Assembly: GCF_014646895.1 (NCBI RefSeq)
Contig: NZ_BMOD01000004.1
Location: 62,001-126,000, forward strand
Direction of reading: 5' to 3'
DNA: 64,000 bases
DNA from: Deinococcus roseus
GTDB taxonomy: Bacteria; Deinococcota; Deinococci; Deinococcales; Deinococcaceae
The notes under the pieces were generated by a model. The model was not told the DNA's origin. It saw nothing but the letters and a program-made list of their open reading frames with translations, and did not search any database. Below, piece after piece: positions 25,268 through 33,778 of this stretch (position 1 is the stretch's first letter; each line of letters starts with the position of its first letter). Position numbers and translations under genes: made by a program.

Positions 25268-28200
25268 TCATTCCAGAATGGGATGGGCTTTCAGAAACTC
25301 CAGCAGCCGGTCCTCCTGCAGCGGTCTGGCCATCAGGAAGCCCTGCACCCCATCGCAGTTGAGTTTGCGGAGCCAGTCGTGCTGGGTTTTCTCCTCCACA
25401 CCCTCTGCCACCACCATCAGGCCAAGACTGTGTCCCAGAGCGATCACGGCTCGGGTCACGGCCTGTCCACGCTGGTCTGCCACCAGGTTCTGCATGAAAG
25501 AGCGGTCCACCTTCAGGCGATCCAGCGGCAGACGCTGCAGGTAAGTGAGGCTGGAGTATCCGGTGCCAAAGTCATCCAGAGACACCGTCACGCCCAGATC
25601 GCTGAGTTCTCCCAGCAGGTCAATGGCCGAATCCAGGTTGCTCATCAGGAGGCTTTCGGTGACTTCCAGATCGAGGTACTGGGGCTCCATGCCGGTTTCC
25701 TTCAGGGTCTGGGCCACCGCGTCTACCAGGGCACGGCTGCGAAAATGGATGTCGCTGAGGTTCACCGAGACCGGCAAATTGCCGATTCCCTGCTGCAACA
25801 TGCGCTGGTTCATGGAGCAGGCTTCTCTCAGCACCCAGCAGGTGATGTCTTCAATGATGCCCATTTCTTCGGCAATGGGAATGAAGCGGGTGGGAGGCAC
25901 CTCTCCCAGTTCGGGCGAGTTCCAGCGCAGGAGGGCTTCCACGCCCATCACCCGTTCGGTTTGCAAATCCATGATGGGCTGGTAATGCAGCCTCAGTTCC
26001 CGTCTGGACAGCACAGAACGCAGGGCCGTTTCGATGCGCAGTCGGTCCATGGCCCTGAGGCGCATGTCCTCGGTGAAAAAAGAAAACTGGTTTCGCCCTG
26101 AACGTTTGGCATGGTAGAGCGCAGTGTCTGCGTGTTTTCTGAGCAGGTCAAAATTGAAAGCATCTTCCGGGTACAGGCTGATCCCGATGGAGTGCGCAGC
26201 AATCAGTTCATGCCCATCGATGTGGAACGGCTGAATGGAATCGCTGAGCAGGCGACTTGCCACCTCGGTGGCTTCCTGGTGGGAGGTTTCCGGGATCACC
26301 ACGATGAATTCGTCTCCGCTCTGGCGGGCCACCAGGCCTTTTTCAGGCAGGCTTTGTCGGATGCGTTCTGCCACCTGAATCAAAAGCCTGTCTCCAGCAG
26401 AATGCCCAAGCGAGTCGTTGACGTTTTTGAAGTTGTCCATGTCCATGTACAGGAAGGCCAGCTGGGTGTTTTGCTGGTCCGCTTTCCTGAGCAGTTCCAC
26501 CACAGTGTTCTCGATGGAAACCCGATTTGGAAGTCCGGTCAGGGCATCAAAGAACGCCAGCCTGCGGATGCGGGCTTCTGAGGCCTCACGTTCCAGCACA
26601 ATGCGCACCAGATCCACGCAGGTGTCGATCATGCGGCGCTGGAAGGCACTGGGGGCTTTGGGTTGCCGGTAATACAGGGCAAAAGTGGCCAGCACGGTAC
26701 CATTGCGGTCCAGCACCGGATTCGACCAGCAGGAGCGCAAGTGGTGGGATCTGGCCAGATCCCGGTAATGCTCCCACAGCGGATCGGTTTCGATGTCTAC
26801 CACGATCACGGTGCGCCCCAGGTAAGCCGCAGTTCCACAGGAACCCGCCTGGGGTCCGGCCTTCAGGCCATCCACCTGCTCGATGAAGCTTTCAGGCAAA
26901 CTGGGAGAGGCCAGATGCCAGAGGATGTGGGTGAGGGGATCGTGGTGCAGCACCGAGCACAATGCTCCCGGATTGATGTCCTCGATCATGGAGCACAGGC
27001 CGCTCAGAATTTCACGGGTGTTCTCAGAGCGGGCAGTCAGGTACAGGATGTGTTGCTGCACGGCATTGAGCTGTTCAATCTGCTTGCGTTCGGTGGTGTC
27101 CCGCACAATGGCCAGCACCTTCTGGTGGGTGTAAGGCACAAAACGGGCCTCAAAGTAACGCCGCTCTGAATACTGGTCCAGCGCGTATTCCAGCACTTCG
27201 GGTTCAGCGTAGGTCTGCACCGTCTGGATGGCCTCCATGTACAGGTGGGCGAGGTGCTGGGGGAACACCTCTGCGGGTGTGAGGCCCAGAAAGTTGTGGG
27301 GCAGCCCATGCAAATCCCGCTCATCCTGCAGGCTGTAATCAATGAAGCGCCCTTCCGGGTCAATCACCAGCATCAGGTCTGGCAGGGCCCGCAACACGGC
27401 CTTGGTGCGCAGTTCAGTGTCCTTGATGCGCTGGGCAGCCTGGGCATTCCAGGCCTCTTCCTGCTCCAGGCGGTTTTGCTGCTGGGCCACCTTCAATTCC
27501 AGTTCGGCATTGAGGTCGCGGAATTTGCGCTCCGAATCCTTGCGCTGGGTGATGTCCTGGGCGGTCAGCAGCACCCGGGAAACCCCGGCACTTTCATCCC
27601 GGATGGGGGCAAAAGCAAACTCAAACCAGCGGGGTTTCGGCCCCTCAATTTTGGCCTCGGTGATGCTGATTTGCCCGTCCAGCGCTTTCTGGAAATGCTT
27701 GAGAAAAGCCGCATTGAGGTGTTCTGGCACGCAGGAGAACAAATCTTTTCCCAGTTCCAGGGGCGTGGATGAAAGCATGGCCAGGGCCTGCTGGGCAAAA
27801 TGGTTGAACACCAGCGGACGGCGGTAAGCGTCCAGCAGCACAAAAGCCTGCTGGGTGTGTTCCACCACAGCCTTGAGGTTGGCCTCGGAATGGACCAGGG
27901 CCATCTGGGTGTCTTTGACGGGCTGGATGTCCTGCACCACCGCAATGACTGCCCCCTGGTCTTCCAGGGACATTTTCAGGTTGTACACCGACAGTGCGCC
28001 CCACACCACCCGGCCATCTTTGCGCACATAGCGTTTTTCAATGGTGAAGTGGTCCAGTTCCCCAGACATCAGGGCTTCATAGAGGCCAGCATTTTCGGGA
28101 ACGCTGGAAGGGTGGGAGACCTCTTTCCAGTGCTTGCCTTTCAGTTCGTGCTCTTCGTAGCCCAGAAAGGTGCAGAAGCGCTGGTTGGCCCGCACCAGTT

Positions 28201-28342
28201 TTTGCTGGTGGTCCAGCACCACAATGCCCAGAGCAGACTGGGAGAAGTTGAGTTCCAGAAAGCGTGCAGCACCCTCAAGTTCGCCGACCCGGTTGCGCAG
28301 CAGATCGATTTCCTGCCGGGAATCCTTGAATTGCTCTTTCAT
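25268..28342 (-). CDS. PAS/GAF-GGDEF-EAL signalling protein
   Basis: 1024 aa, apparently soluble. Two PAS domains (about 25-270), a coiled-coil-rich linker, a third PAS (about 305-425) and a GAF domain (about 435-600) precede GGDEF (610-770) and EAL (780-1020). The GGDEF site reads RQSGDEFIV, retaining the catalytic Asp-Glu. The EAL site VEALLRWNSPELG and DDFGTGYSSL look intact. The protein could both make and degrade c-di-GMP. GAGGTC precedes the ATG. A probable promoter lies about 170 bp upstream. Confidence 0.9.
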   Translation of the reverse strand: MKEQFKDSRQEIDLLRNRVGELEGAARFLELNFSQSALGIVVLDHQQKLVRANQRFCTFLGYEEHELKGKHWKEVSHPSSVPENAGLYEALMSGELDHFTIEKRYVRKDGRVVWGALSVYNLKMSLEDQGAVIAVVQDIQPVKDTQMALVHSEANLKAVVEHTQQAFVLLDAYRRPLVFNHFAQQALAMLSSTPLELGKDLFSCVPEHLNAAFLKHFQKALDGQISITEAKIEGPKPRWFEFAFAPIRDESAGVSRVLLTAQDITQRKDSERKFRDLNAELELKVAQQQNRLEQEEAWNAQAAQRIKDTELRTKAVLRALPDLMLVIDPEGRFIDYSLQDERDLHGLPHNFLGLTPAEVFPQHLAHLYMEAIQTVQTYAEPEVLEYALDQYSERRYFEARFVPYTHQKVLAIVRDTTERKQIEQLNAVQQHILYLTARSENTREILSGLCSMIEDINPGALCSVLHHDPLTHILWHLASPSLPESFIEQVDGLKAGPQAGSCGTAAYLGRTVIVVDIETDPLWEHYRDLARSHHLRSCWSNPVLDRNGTVLATFALYYRQPKAPSAFQRRMIDTCVDLVRIVLEREASEARIRRLAFFDALTGLPNRVSIENTVVELLRKADQQNTQLAFLYMDMDNFKNVNDSLGHSAGDRLLIQVAERIRQSLPEKGLVARQSGDEFIVVIPETSHQEATEVASRLLSDSIQPFHIDGHELIAAHSIGISLYPEDAFNFDLLRKHADTALYHAKRSGRNQFSFFTEDMRLRAMDRLRIETALRSVLSRRELRLHYQPIMDLQTERVMGVEALLRWNSPELGEVPPTRFIPIAEEMGIIEDITCWVLREACSMNQRMLQQGIGNLPVSVNLSDIHFRSRALVDAVAQTLKETGMEPQYLDLEVTESLLMSNLDSAIDLLGELSDLGVTVSLDDFGTGYSSLTYLQRLPLDRLKVDRSFMQNLVADQRGQAVTRAVIALGHSLGLMVVAEGVEEKTQHDWLRKLNCDGVQGFLMARPLQEDRLLEFLKAHPILE

Positions 28343-28509
28343 CTGTTGACCTCAACCCACCCTTTCAAATCCCTGCCTCCAGATCGCACAGTTCCGTTCA
28401 CATGCTGAAAACCCCATGCTGAACCCTCATGTCAAAGCAGTGTGATGCCTGAGCCATCCCAACAAGCCCATCCAGCCAGGTCAGCACAACAAATCAGCAA
28501 AAGCGCCTT

Positions 28510-28537
28510 ACTTTAACAGTTTAGAAGATCCGTCTAA
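28510..28537 (-). promoter_or_regulatory. Candidate promoter for the GGDEF/EAL gene
   Basis: On the minus strand: -35 TTAGAC (28532-28537), a 16-bp spacer, and -10 TAAAGT (28510-28515), giving a 5' UTR of roughly 160 nt. Nothing else coding is seen in the 285-bp gap between this gene and mfd. Confidence 0.45.
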
Positions 28538-28580
28538 CCGAATTCTCACCGAATTTTGACTGCGTTCAAAAGTGATACAA

Positions 28581-28613
28581 CCAAAACCTCCCTGCTTTGC
28601 GAAGCAGGGAGGT
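28581..28613 (-). terminator. mfd terminator
   Basis: A 12-bp stem, ACCTCCCTGCTT with AAGCAGGGAGGT (28586-28597, 28602-28613), 4-nt loop, followed on the minus strand by TTTTGG. It starts 15 bp past the mfd stop. Confidence 0.88.
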
Positions 28614-28627
28614 CTGCACACAGACCC

Positions 28628-31600
28628 TCAGCCAAAGTAGGTCAAAACGTCCATCAGCACCCTGGGATAATCGTCGGGTTTGAGGCCTTTCTTCTCGATT
28701 TTCACACTGGGTGGAAACTGGGCCACCTCGGTCCTGTGCGGGAATTTTTTCAGGGAAGCGGCATCAAAATCCAGCCCCTTGTAACTGAAGCTCACCACCA
28801 GATGGGTGAAGTTCTCTGCAATGCTCAGCACCCGCTTGTTGAGGGCAATGATGCGCAATTTGGCAAGGTCCAGGAAGTGCTGCACCTCGATGGGGGGCAC
28901 CCCGAAACGTTTGCGGAAGTCCTTCTCCACCCGGGAAATGGCAGGCAAAGTGGTTGCCTCCGAGAGCAGACCATAGGCCTGAATGCGGGCCGCTTCATCT
29001 CCGAAATATTCTGCGGTCAGGCGGGCATTGATGGGCAAATCAATGCTGATCTGGGTGGGTTCAGGCAGCACCTCGCCTTTGAGTTTCGAGACCGCCTCTG
29101 CCAGCAGTTCGGTGTACACCTCGATGGACACCGCCTGAATCTGACCGTGCTGCTCGCTGCCCAGGATGTTTCCCACCCCACGGATTTCCATGTCTTTTTC
29201 GGCCAGACGGTGCCCGGACCCCAGGTCCTGCAAATCCGCAATGGCCCACAACCTGCGGCTGGCGTTTCCAGTCAATCTGGGAGGGTAAAACAGGTAGGCG
29301 TAAGCTTCACGGCTGCGGCGACCCACCCGCCCACGAAGCTGGTAAAGCTGCGCCAGTCCCAGACGGTCTGCACGTTCAATCAGGATGGTGTTGGCTTCGG
29401 GGATGTCCAGGCCGGTTTCCACAATGGTGGTGGACAGCAGCACATCGAAAGCCCCTTCTTCAAAGCCCAGCATGATCTCCTCAAGCTGCTCTTCGTCCAT
29501 GCGTCCGTGGGCCACAGCCACCCGTGCTTCTGGCACAATGTTCTTCAAATACAGTGCCCTGGCTCCAATGGAGGCGATGCGGTCATGGATGTAGAACACC
29601 TTCCCACCGCGTTCCAGTTCGCTGATGATGGCATGCCGCACCACCGTGGGATCATAGGGGCTGAGGATGGTCTGGATGGGTTTGCGGCCCTTGGGTGGGG
29701 TCTGGATGCTGGACATGTCCCTGAGGCCCACCATGCTCATGTAAAGGGTGCGGGGAATGGGTGTGGCAGACATGGAAAGCACATCTATCGAGACCTGGTT
29801 TTTCAGGTCTTCCATGGTCTCTTTGGCAACGCCGGGCACCACCGTCTGTTCCTGTTTTTTGGGTCTTCCTCTGCGGCGGGGGGTGGTGTCTGCAGGGGTG
29901 GCAGGTTCAGGCTCAGGCAGGCCTTCCAGCTTGCCAAAAGCCTTGAGGGCCTTGAGTTTTTCTTTCTGCAGCACCCCAAAACGGTGTTCCTCATCCACGA
30001 TGATCATGCCCAGGTTCTTGAACTCGATGTCCTGAGACAGCAGGCGGTGGGTCCCGATCACCACATCCACCGAACCCGCTTTGATGCCTTCCAGGATCTC
30101 TCTGGCCTGGGCTGGAGTGGTGAACCGACTCAGGCCTTCAACACGCACAGGCAAATCTTTGAACCTGCCGTTGAAGGTGCTGGTGTGCTGTTCTGCCAGC
30201 AGGGTGGTGGGCACCAGAATGGCCACCTGCTTGCCGTGACCCACCACCCGGTGCGCTGCCCGGAGCGCCACCTCGGTCTTGCCGAAACCCACATCCCCGG
30301 AAATCAGGCGGTCCATGGGGTAGGTCTTCTCCAGGTCATTCAGGGTTTCCCTGAGGGCACGTTTCTGGTCAAAGGTCAACTCATACTCGAAGTTCTTCTC
30401 AATCAGGGAATCCCAGTCTTCCAGCTGGGTGAAGGCATACCCGGGCATCACCTGACGGGCAGCGTATTGCACCAGCAACTTGGCAGCCAGGGCTTCTGCA
30501 CTCTGGCGGGCCTTCTCACGGGCCCTCTGCCATTCCTGCTTTTCCAGACGGCTGAGGCTGGGGGGATCATCGGTGGTGCCGGGGTGCCTGCGCATGATGG
30601 GCAGGAGTTCGATGGGCAGGTAAATCTTGGCTCCCGCTCCGTATTGCAGGTGCAGGTAATCCCGTTTGACCCCCAGCACTTCACGGGTCTCGATGCCCAG
30701 AAACTGCCCAATGCCGTGTTCAGGATGGATCAGGTAATCCCCAATCTGCAGGCCCAGAGCGTCTGTGACGGGTTTCCCGGAGAGCTTCCTGCTGCGCAGT
30801 GCAGACCCACCCTGAAATCCATACAGCAGGTCCTCGGTGAGCACCACGGTTTTCTGTTCGGGAAGTTCAAAGCCCCCCTCTCCGATGCCCACCAGAAAGC
30901 TGGCCTGACCGGGCACCATCACCGGGTTCTGCAGCCATTTGATGTTGAGGCCTGTCAGCAGCTTCTCCTGCAGGTACTTGCCCGTGCGTTCATGCCTGAG
31001 CAGCACCAGCACCTGGTATTCCTGCTGCAACCAGCGTTCCAGATCCCGTGCAAAATGCGTCAGTTGTGCCCGGTAAAACGGCAGGTTTTTCACAGGAGGC
31101 ATCAAATCCGGCAGCTCCAGAGGGGTGCGTCCGAAAGACACCACCTCTCTGGGCATCAGCATCTGCCAGAGCTGCCCTGTGTTGGGTTCCAGCACGCTGT
31201 TGTACAGTTCCGGAGCATCCAGAAACACCCGGTAACCTTCCAGCAGTTCCAGACGGGTGGCATCCCAGCGTGTGGGGGGCAAAAAACCCTCTGCAGGTGG
31301 GATGATCAAAGAGCGCAATTTGTGGCCCTCCTCATCCCTGAGGGTGTCCAGCTCATCCCCGAAAAACTCTGCCCGGATGACTTTTTCTGCAGACAGGTGA
31401 ATGGAGAGGGTGTCTCCTTTGACGGTGTATCCGGGTTCCTCTTCCCTCTGGTAGCCCAGAGAAATCAGGCGGTCAAAGAGTGCATCTCTGGGATAATCCC
31501 GCCCAATCTGCAAAAAGATGGTCAGGGCTTCTGGGTCCCGTGGAAACAGATCCAGCGCTGTGGAGACATCCAGGATCACCTTCTCCCCTTTGATGGCCCA

Positions 31601-31816
31601 TTCTGGAATGCCTGGGTTGAAAGACACCTCTGCACCCCACTGGCCCACCGTCTGGTACACGGCCAGACGCTCAGGGGTGGTCAGCAGCACGGCTTTTCCG
31701 GGATGGGCTGAAAAAAGCAGCTGTCTTGCCACCTGCGGCAAGCCCTGCACGGTGCCTGCATGGGAAAGGGGGATCAATTCTCTTAGACGCGTCACGGGGG
31801 TTATTGTACCTCTCAT
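28628..31816 (-). CDS. mfd: Transcription-repair coupling factor
   Basis: 1062 aa. The N-terminal UvrB-homology region, a CarD/RID-like RNA polymerase interaction domain (LQIGDYLIHPEHGIGQFLGI, about 345-420) and a RecG-like translocase (SGDVGFGKTEVA, IIVDEEHRFG, SMSATPIPRTL, RADRLGLAQLYQLRGRVGR) are in the usual order, with a C-terminal regulatory domain. It removes stalled RNA polymerase and recruits UvrA. The start is unsure: ATG at 31816 has no ribosome site, while a GTG at 31795 lies seven bases after TACAAT, the leaderless pattern, and would give 1055 aa. A long open frame on the opposite strand is a composition artefact. Confidence 0.95.
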   Translation of the reverse strand: MRGTITPVTRLRELIPLSHAGTVQGLPQVARQLLFSAHPGKAVLLTTPERLAVYQTVGQWGAEVSFNPGIPEWAIKGEKVILDVSTALDLFPRDPEALTIFLQIGRDYPRDALFDRLISLGYQREEEPGYTVKGDTLSIHLSAEKVIRAEFFGDELDTLRDEEGHKLRSLIIPPAEGFLPPTRWDATRLELLEGYRVFLDAPELYNSVLEPNTGQLWQMLMPREVVSFGRTPLELPDLMPPVKNLPFYRAQLTHFARDLERWLQQEYQVLVLLRHERTGKYLQEKLLTGLNIKWLQNPVMVPGQASFLVGIGEGGFELPEQKTVVLTEDLLYGFQGGSALRSRKLSGKPVTDALGLQIGDYLIHPEHGIGQFLGIETREVLGVKRDYLHLQYGAGAKIYLPIELLPIMRRHPGTTDDPPSLSRLEKQEWQRAREKARQSAEALAAKLLVQYAARQVMPGYAFTQLEDWDSLIEKNFEYELTFDQKRALRETLNDLEKTYPMDRLISGDVGFGKTEVALRAAHRVVGHGKQVAILVPTTLLAEQHTSTFNGRFKDLPVRVEGLSRFTTPAQAREILEGIKAGSVDVVIGTHRLLSQDIEFKNLGMIIVDEEHRFGVLQKEKLKALKAFGKLEGLPEPEPATPADTTPRRRGRPKKQEQTVVPGVAKETMEDLKNQVSIDVLSMSATPIPRTLYMSMVGLRDMSSIQTPPKGRKPIQTILSPYDPTVVRHAIISELERGGKVFYIHDRIASIGARALYLKNIVPEARVAVAHGRMDEEQLEEIMLGFEEGAFDVLLSTTIVETGLDIPEANTILIERADRLGLAQLYQLRGRVGRRSREAYAYLFYPPRLTGNASRRLWAIADLQDLGSGHRLAEKDMEIRGVGNILGSEQHGQIQAVSIEVYTELLAEAVSKLKGEVLPEPTQISIDLPINARLTAEYFGDEAARIQAYGLLSEATTLPAISRVEKDFRKRFGVPPIEVQHFLDLAKLRIIALNKRVLSIAENFTHLVVSFSYKGLDFDAASLKKFPHRTEVAQFPPSVKIEKKGLKPDDYPRVLMDVLTYFG

Positions 31817-31987
31817 GAAAGGGGGTACGCCAAAGCACTTAATACAAAGGATCAGCCCTCAACCGTCGGTGGTCAGCCCAAAAATCAGAGGCTTTGCTGT
31901 TGTCCTGGCCCCCTGGTCAGACACCAGCGTGGCTTTGTGGAAACCTCATGCACACGCATCTCAAAATGGTGGCTGATTGCTGTCCAC

Positions 31988-32722
31988 TCAAATGCACACC
32001 CCACCATCCACCAGAAGGCTCTGACCTGTGACGTAAGCCGCTCCAGGAGAGGCCAGGTAAGCCACAGCAGACGCCACTTCTTCTGCCAGGCCCACCCGTT
32101 TTGCAGGGATGCGGGCAGCAATGCGCTCCAGGTCTTCAGGGTTGGGATGCAACTGTTCCAGACGCTCTGTCAGGGTGTACCCCGGAGCCACCGCATTGGC
32201 CGTGATCCCATGCGCGGCAACTTCCAGGGCCAGGGTTCTCAGGTAGTTCTCCACGCCTGCCCTCAGGGTGTTGCTGACCGTGATGTTGGGCACAGGGCGG
32301 ATGACACTCAGGCTTGTGATGGCGATGATGCGGCCCCATTGTTGCTGCTGCATGTGGGGCAAAACCCCCTGGGCCAGTCGGATGGTGCCCATCAGGGTGA
32401 GTTCCACCCCAGCCATCCAGGCTTCCTCGGTGACCTGACTGGGGGTTCCGGGTTTTGGACCGCCCGCGTTGCTGATCAGAATGTCCACAGGTCCTGCTTC
32501 GTGAAGCACATGGTCCACTCCAGCTTTTGAGCCCAGATCGGCCACAATGGTGCGGCTTCCAGGCAGGCTGGCACGGGCTTTTTCCAGGGTATTTTCATTG
32601 CGGGCCACCAGAATCACGCTGGCCCCGAGTTCAGAGAGCAATTTTGCAGAGGCGAATCCGATGCCCTTGCTGGCTCCAGTCACCAGGGCCTGTTTTCCAG
32701 TCAAATCAAAAAGAGGATGCAT
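31988..32722 (-). CDS. Short-chain dehydrogenase/reductase with atypical active site
   Basis: 244 aa Rossmann protein. TGASKGIG near residues 15-22 binds the cofactor and NAG (85-87) is present. The catalytic Ser is plausibly Ser137 (ITSLS), but the YxxxK position holds Ser150 and Arg154 (SNTLR). SDR subgroups with this change exist, so it may use another mechanism or be non-catalytic. The C-terminal VTGQSLLVDGG is typical. It lies 19 bp downstream of aroE and probably shares its transcript, although TAAAGT six bases before the ATG also suggests an own leaderless start. Confidence 0.8.
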   Translation of the reverse strand: MHPLFDLTGKQALVTGASKGIGFASAKLLSELGASVILVARNENTLEKARASLPGSRTIVADLGSKAGVDHVLHEAGPVDILISNAGGPKPGTPSQVTEEAWMAGVELTLMGTIRLAQGVLPHMQQQQWGRIIAITSLSVIRPVPNITVSNTLRAGVENYLRTLALEVAAHGITANAVAPGYTLTERLEQLHPNPEDLERIAARIPAKRVGLAEEVASAVAYLASPGAAYVTGQSLLVDGGVCI

Positions 32723-32741
32723 GGGTTTACTTTAACCCCTC

Positions 32742-33554
32742 TTACTGCAGGGTGTCTTTGACCGCATCGAACATCACGGAGGCCGGAACCGACTGTCCGG
32801 TCCAGCGTTCAAAGGCCAGTCTTGCCTGATGAACCAGCATTCCAATGCCCGTCACGGTGTTGTACCCCTGCTCGTTTGCTTCCAGCAGCAAACGGGTGTA
32901 GAGGGGTTTGTACACCATGTCATACACAGTTGCGCCAGACTGCAGCTCTGGGAAAGGCACCGTCAAAGGGGTTTCCTGCAGGTTGCTGAGCCCTGCAGAG
33001 GAGGTGTTGACCAGCAACCCCACTTCAGAGAAAGGAACCTCCTGCTGGGTGGCAAACACCCGACCTTCCACCTGCATGCTGTCCAGCAACTGCTGGGCAC
33101 GCTCAGGGGTGCGGTTCTGGATCCACAGGGTGAGCCCTGCCTGACTGAGGGCATGCACTGCGGCCCTGGCTGCACCTCCTGCACCCAGAATCAGGGCAAT
33201 CCCCTGGGGCTGGTATCCACCTTCCATCAGGCTCTGGTAAAAACCGTCTGCATCGGTGTTGGTGCCCAGGAGTTTGCTGTCCTTGCGGATGATGGTGTTC
33301 ACGGCCCCAATGCGCCGGGCCACAGGTTCAATTTCATCCAGGAAAGGAACCACCGCTTCTTTGTGGGGCAAACTGAGGTTGGCTCCCAGCACGTCTGGTT
33401 CCTTCAGGCGCAAAAGGGATTTTCCAAGGCAGGAGGGTTCAATGTCCACAGCCTGATACACCCCTTTCATGCCAATGTGCTGAAAAGCGGCATTGTGCAT
33501 CCTCGGGGAGAGGGAATGGCCTGCTGGATGGGCAAACAGAAAGGCACGTTTCAT
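32742..33554 (-). CDS. aroE: Shikimate dehydrogenase
   Basis: 270 aa. The substrate-binding SLSPRMHNAAF near residues 14-25, the catalytic Lys in NLSLPHKEAV near 65, the NADP motif GAGGAARAAV near 125 and the C-terminal GMLVHQARLAFERWTG are all present. It reduces 3-dehydroshikimate to shikimate in aromatic amino acid synthesis. The start at 33554 is preferred to 33629 because it matches the family N-terminus and has an A/T-rich -10-like TATTTT seven bases upstream. Confidence 0.92.
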   Translation of the reverse strand: MKRAFLFAHPAGHSLSPRMHNAAFQHIGMKGVYQAVDIEPSCLGKSLLRLKEPDVLGANLSLPHKEAVVPFLDEIEPVARRIGAVNTIIRKDSKLLGTNTDADGFYQSLMEGGYQPQGIALILGAGGAARAAVHALSQAGLTLWIQNRTPERAQQLLDSMQVEGRVFATQQEVPFSEVGLLVNTSSAGLSNLQETPLTVPFPELQSGATVYDMVYKPLYTRLLLEANEQGYNTVTGIGMLVHQARLAFERWTGQSVPASVMFDAVKDTLQ

Positions 33555-33778
33555 GCCTAATAAAATAAACCCTCCGGAGCATGGGCACTGTGGGGTGTCT
33601 AGCAGGTTGGGCTTTCTGCTGGCACACAAAATGTTGTGCTTCTACGCTGGATGCAAACGGATGGTTTCCACTGCCCTCCTGAGGGTTTTTTCATGATTTT
33701 CAGTCTTTTGAGGAAAACGAATCCAGTACACTGTGACCGTAACAGAATGCCCCGTGAAACGGGATGTGATGAGGTTTC

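Noticed and set aside
28556..31711. A 1051-codon open frame on the plus strand opposite mfd
   Set aside because: It is antisense to a complete, well-conserved mfd, has low-complexity Gly/Gln/His-rich translation and no motifs. Codon composition of the real gene explains it.
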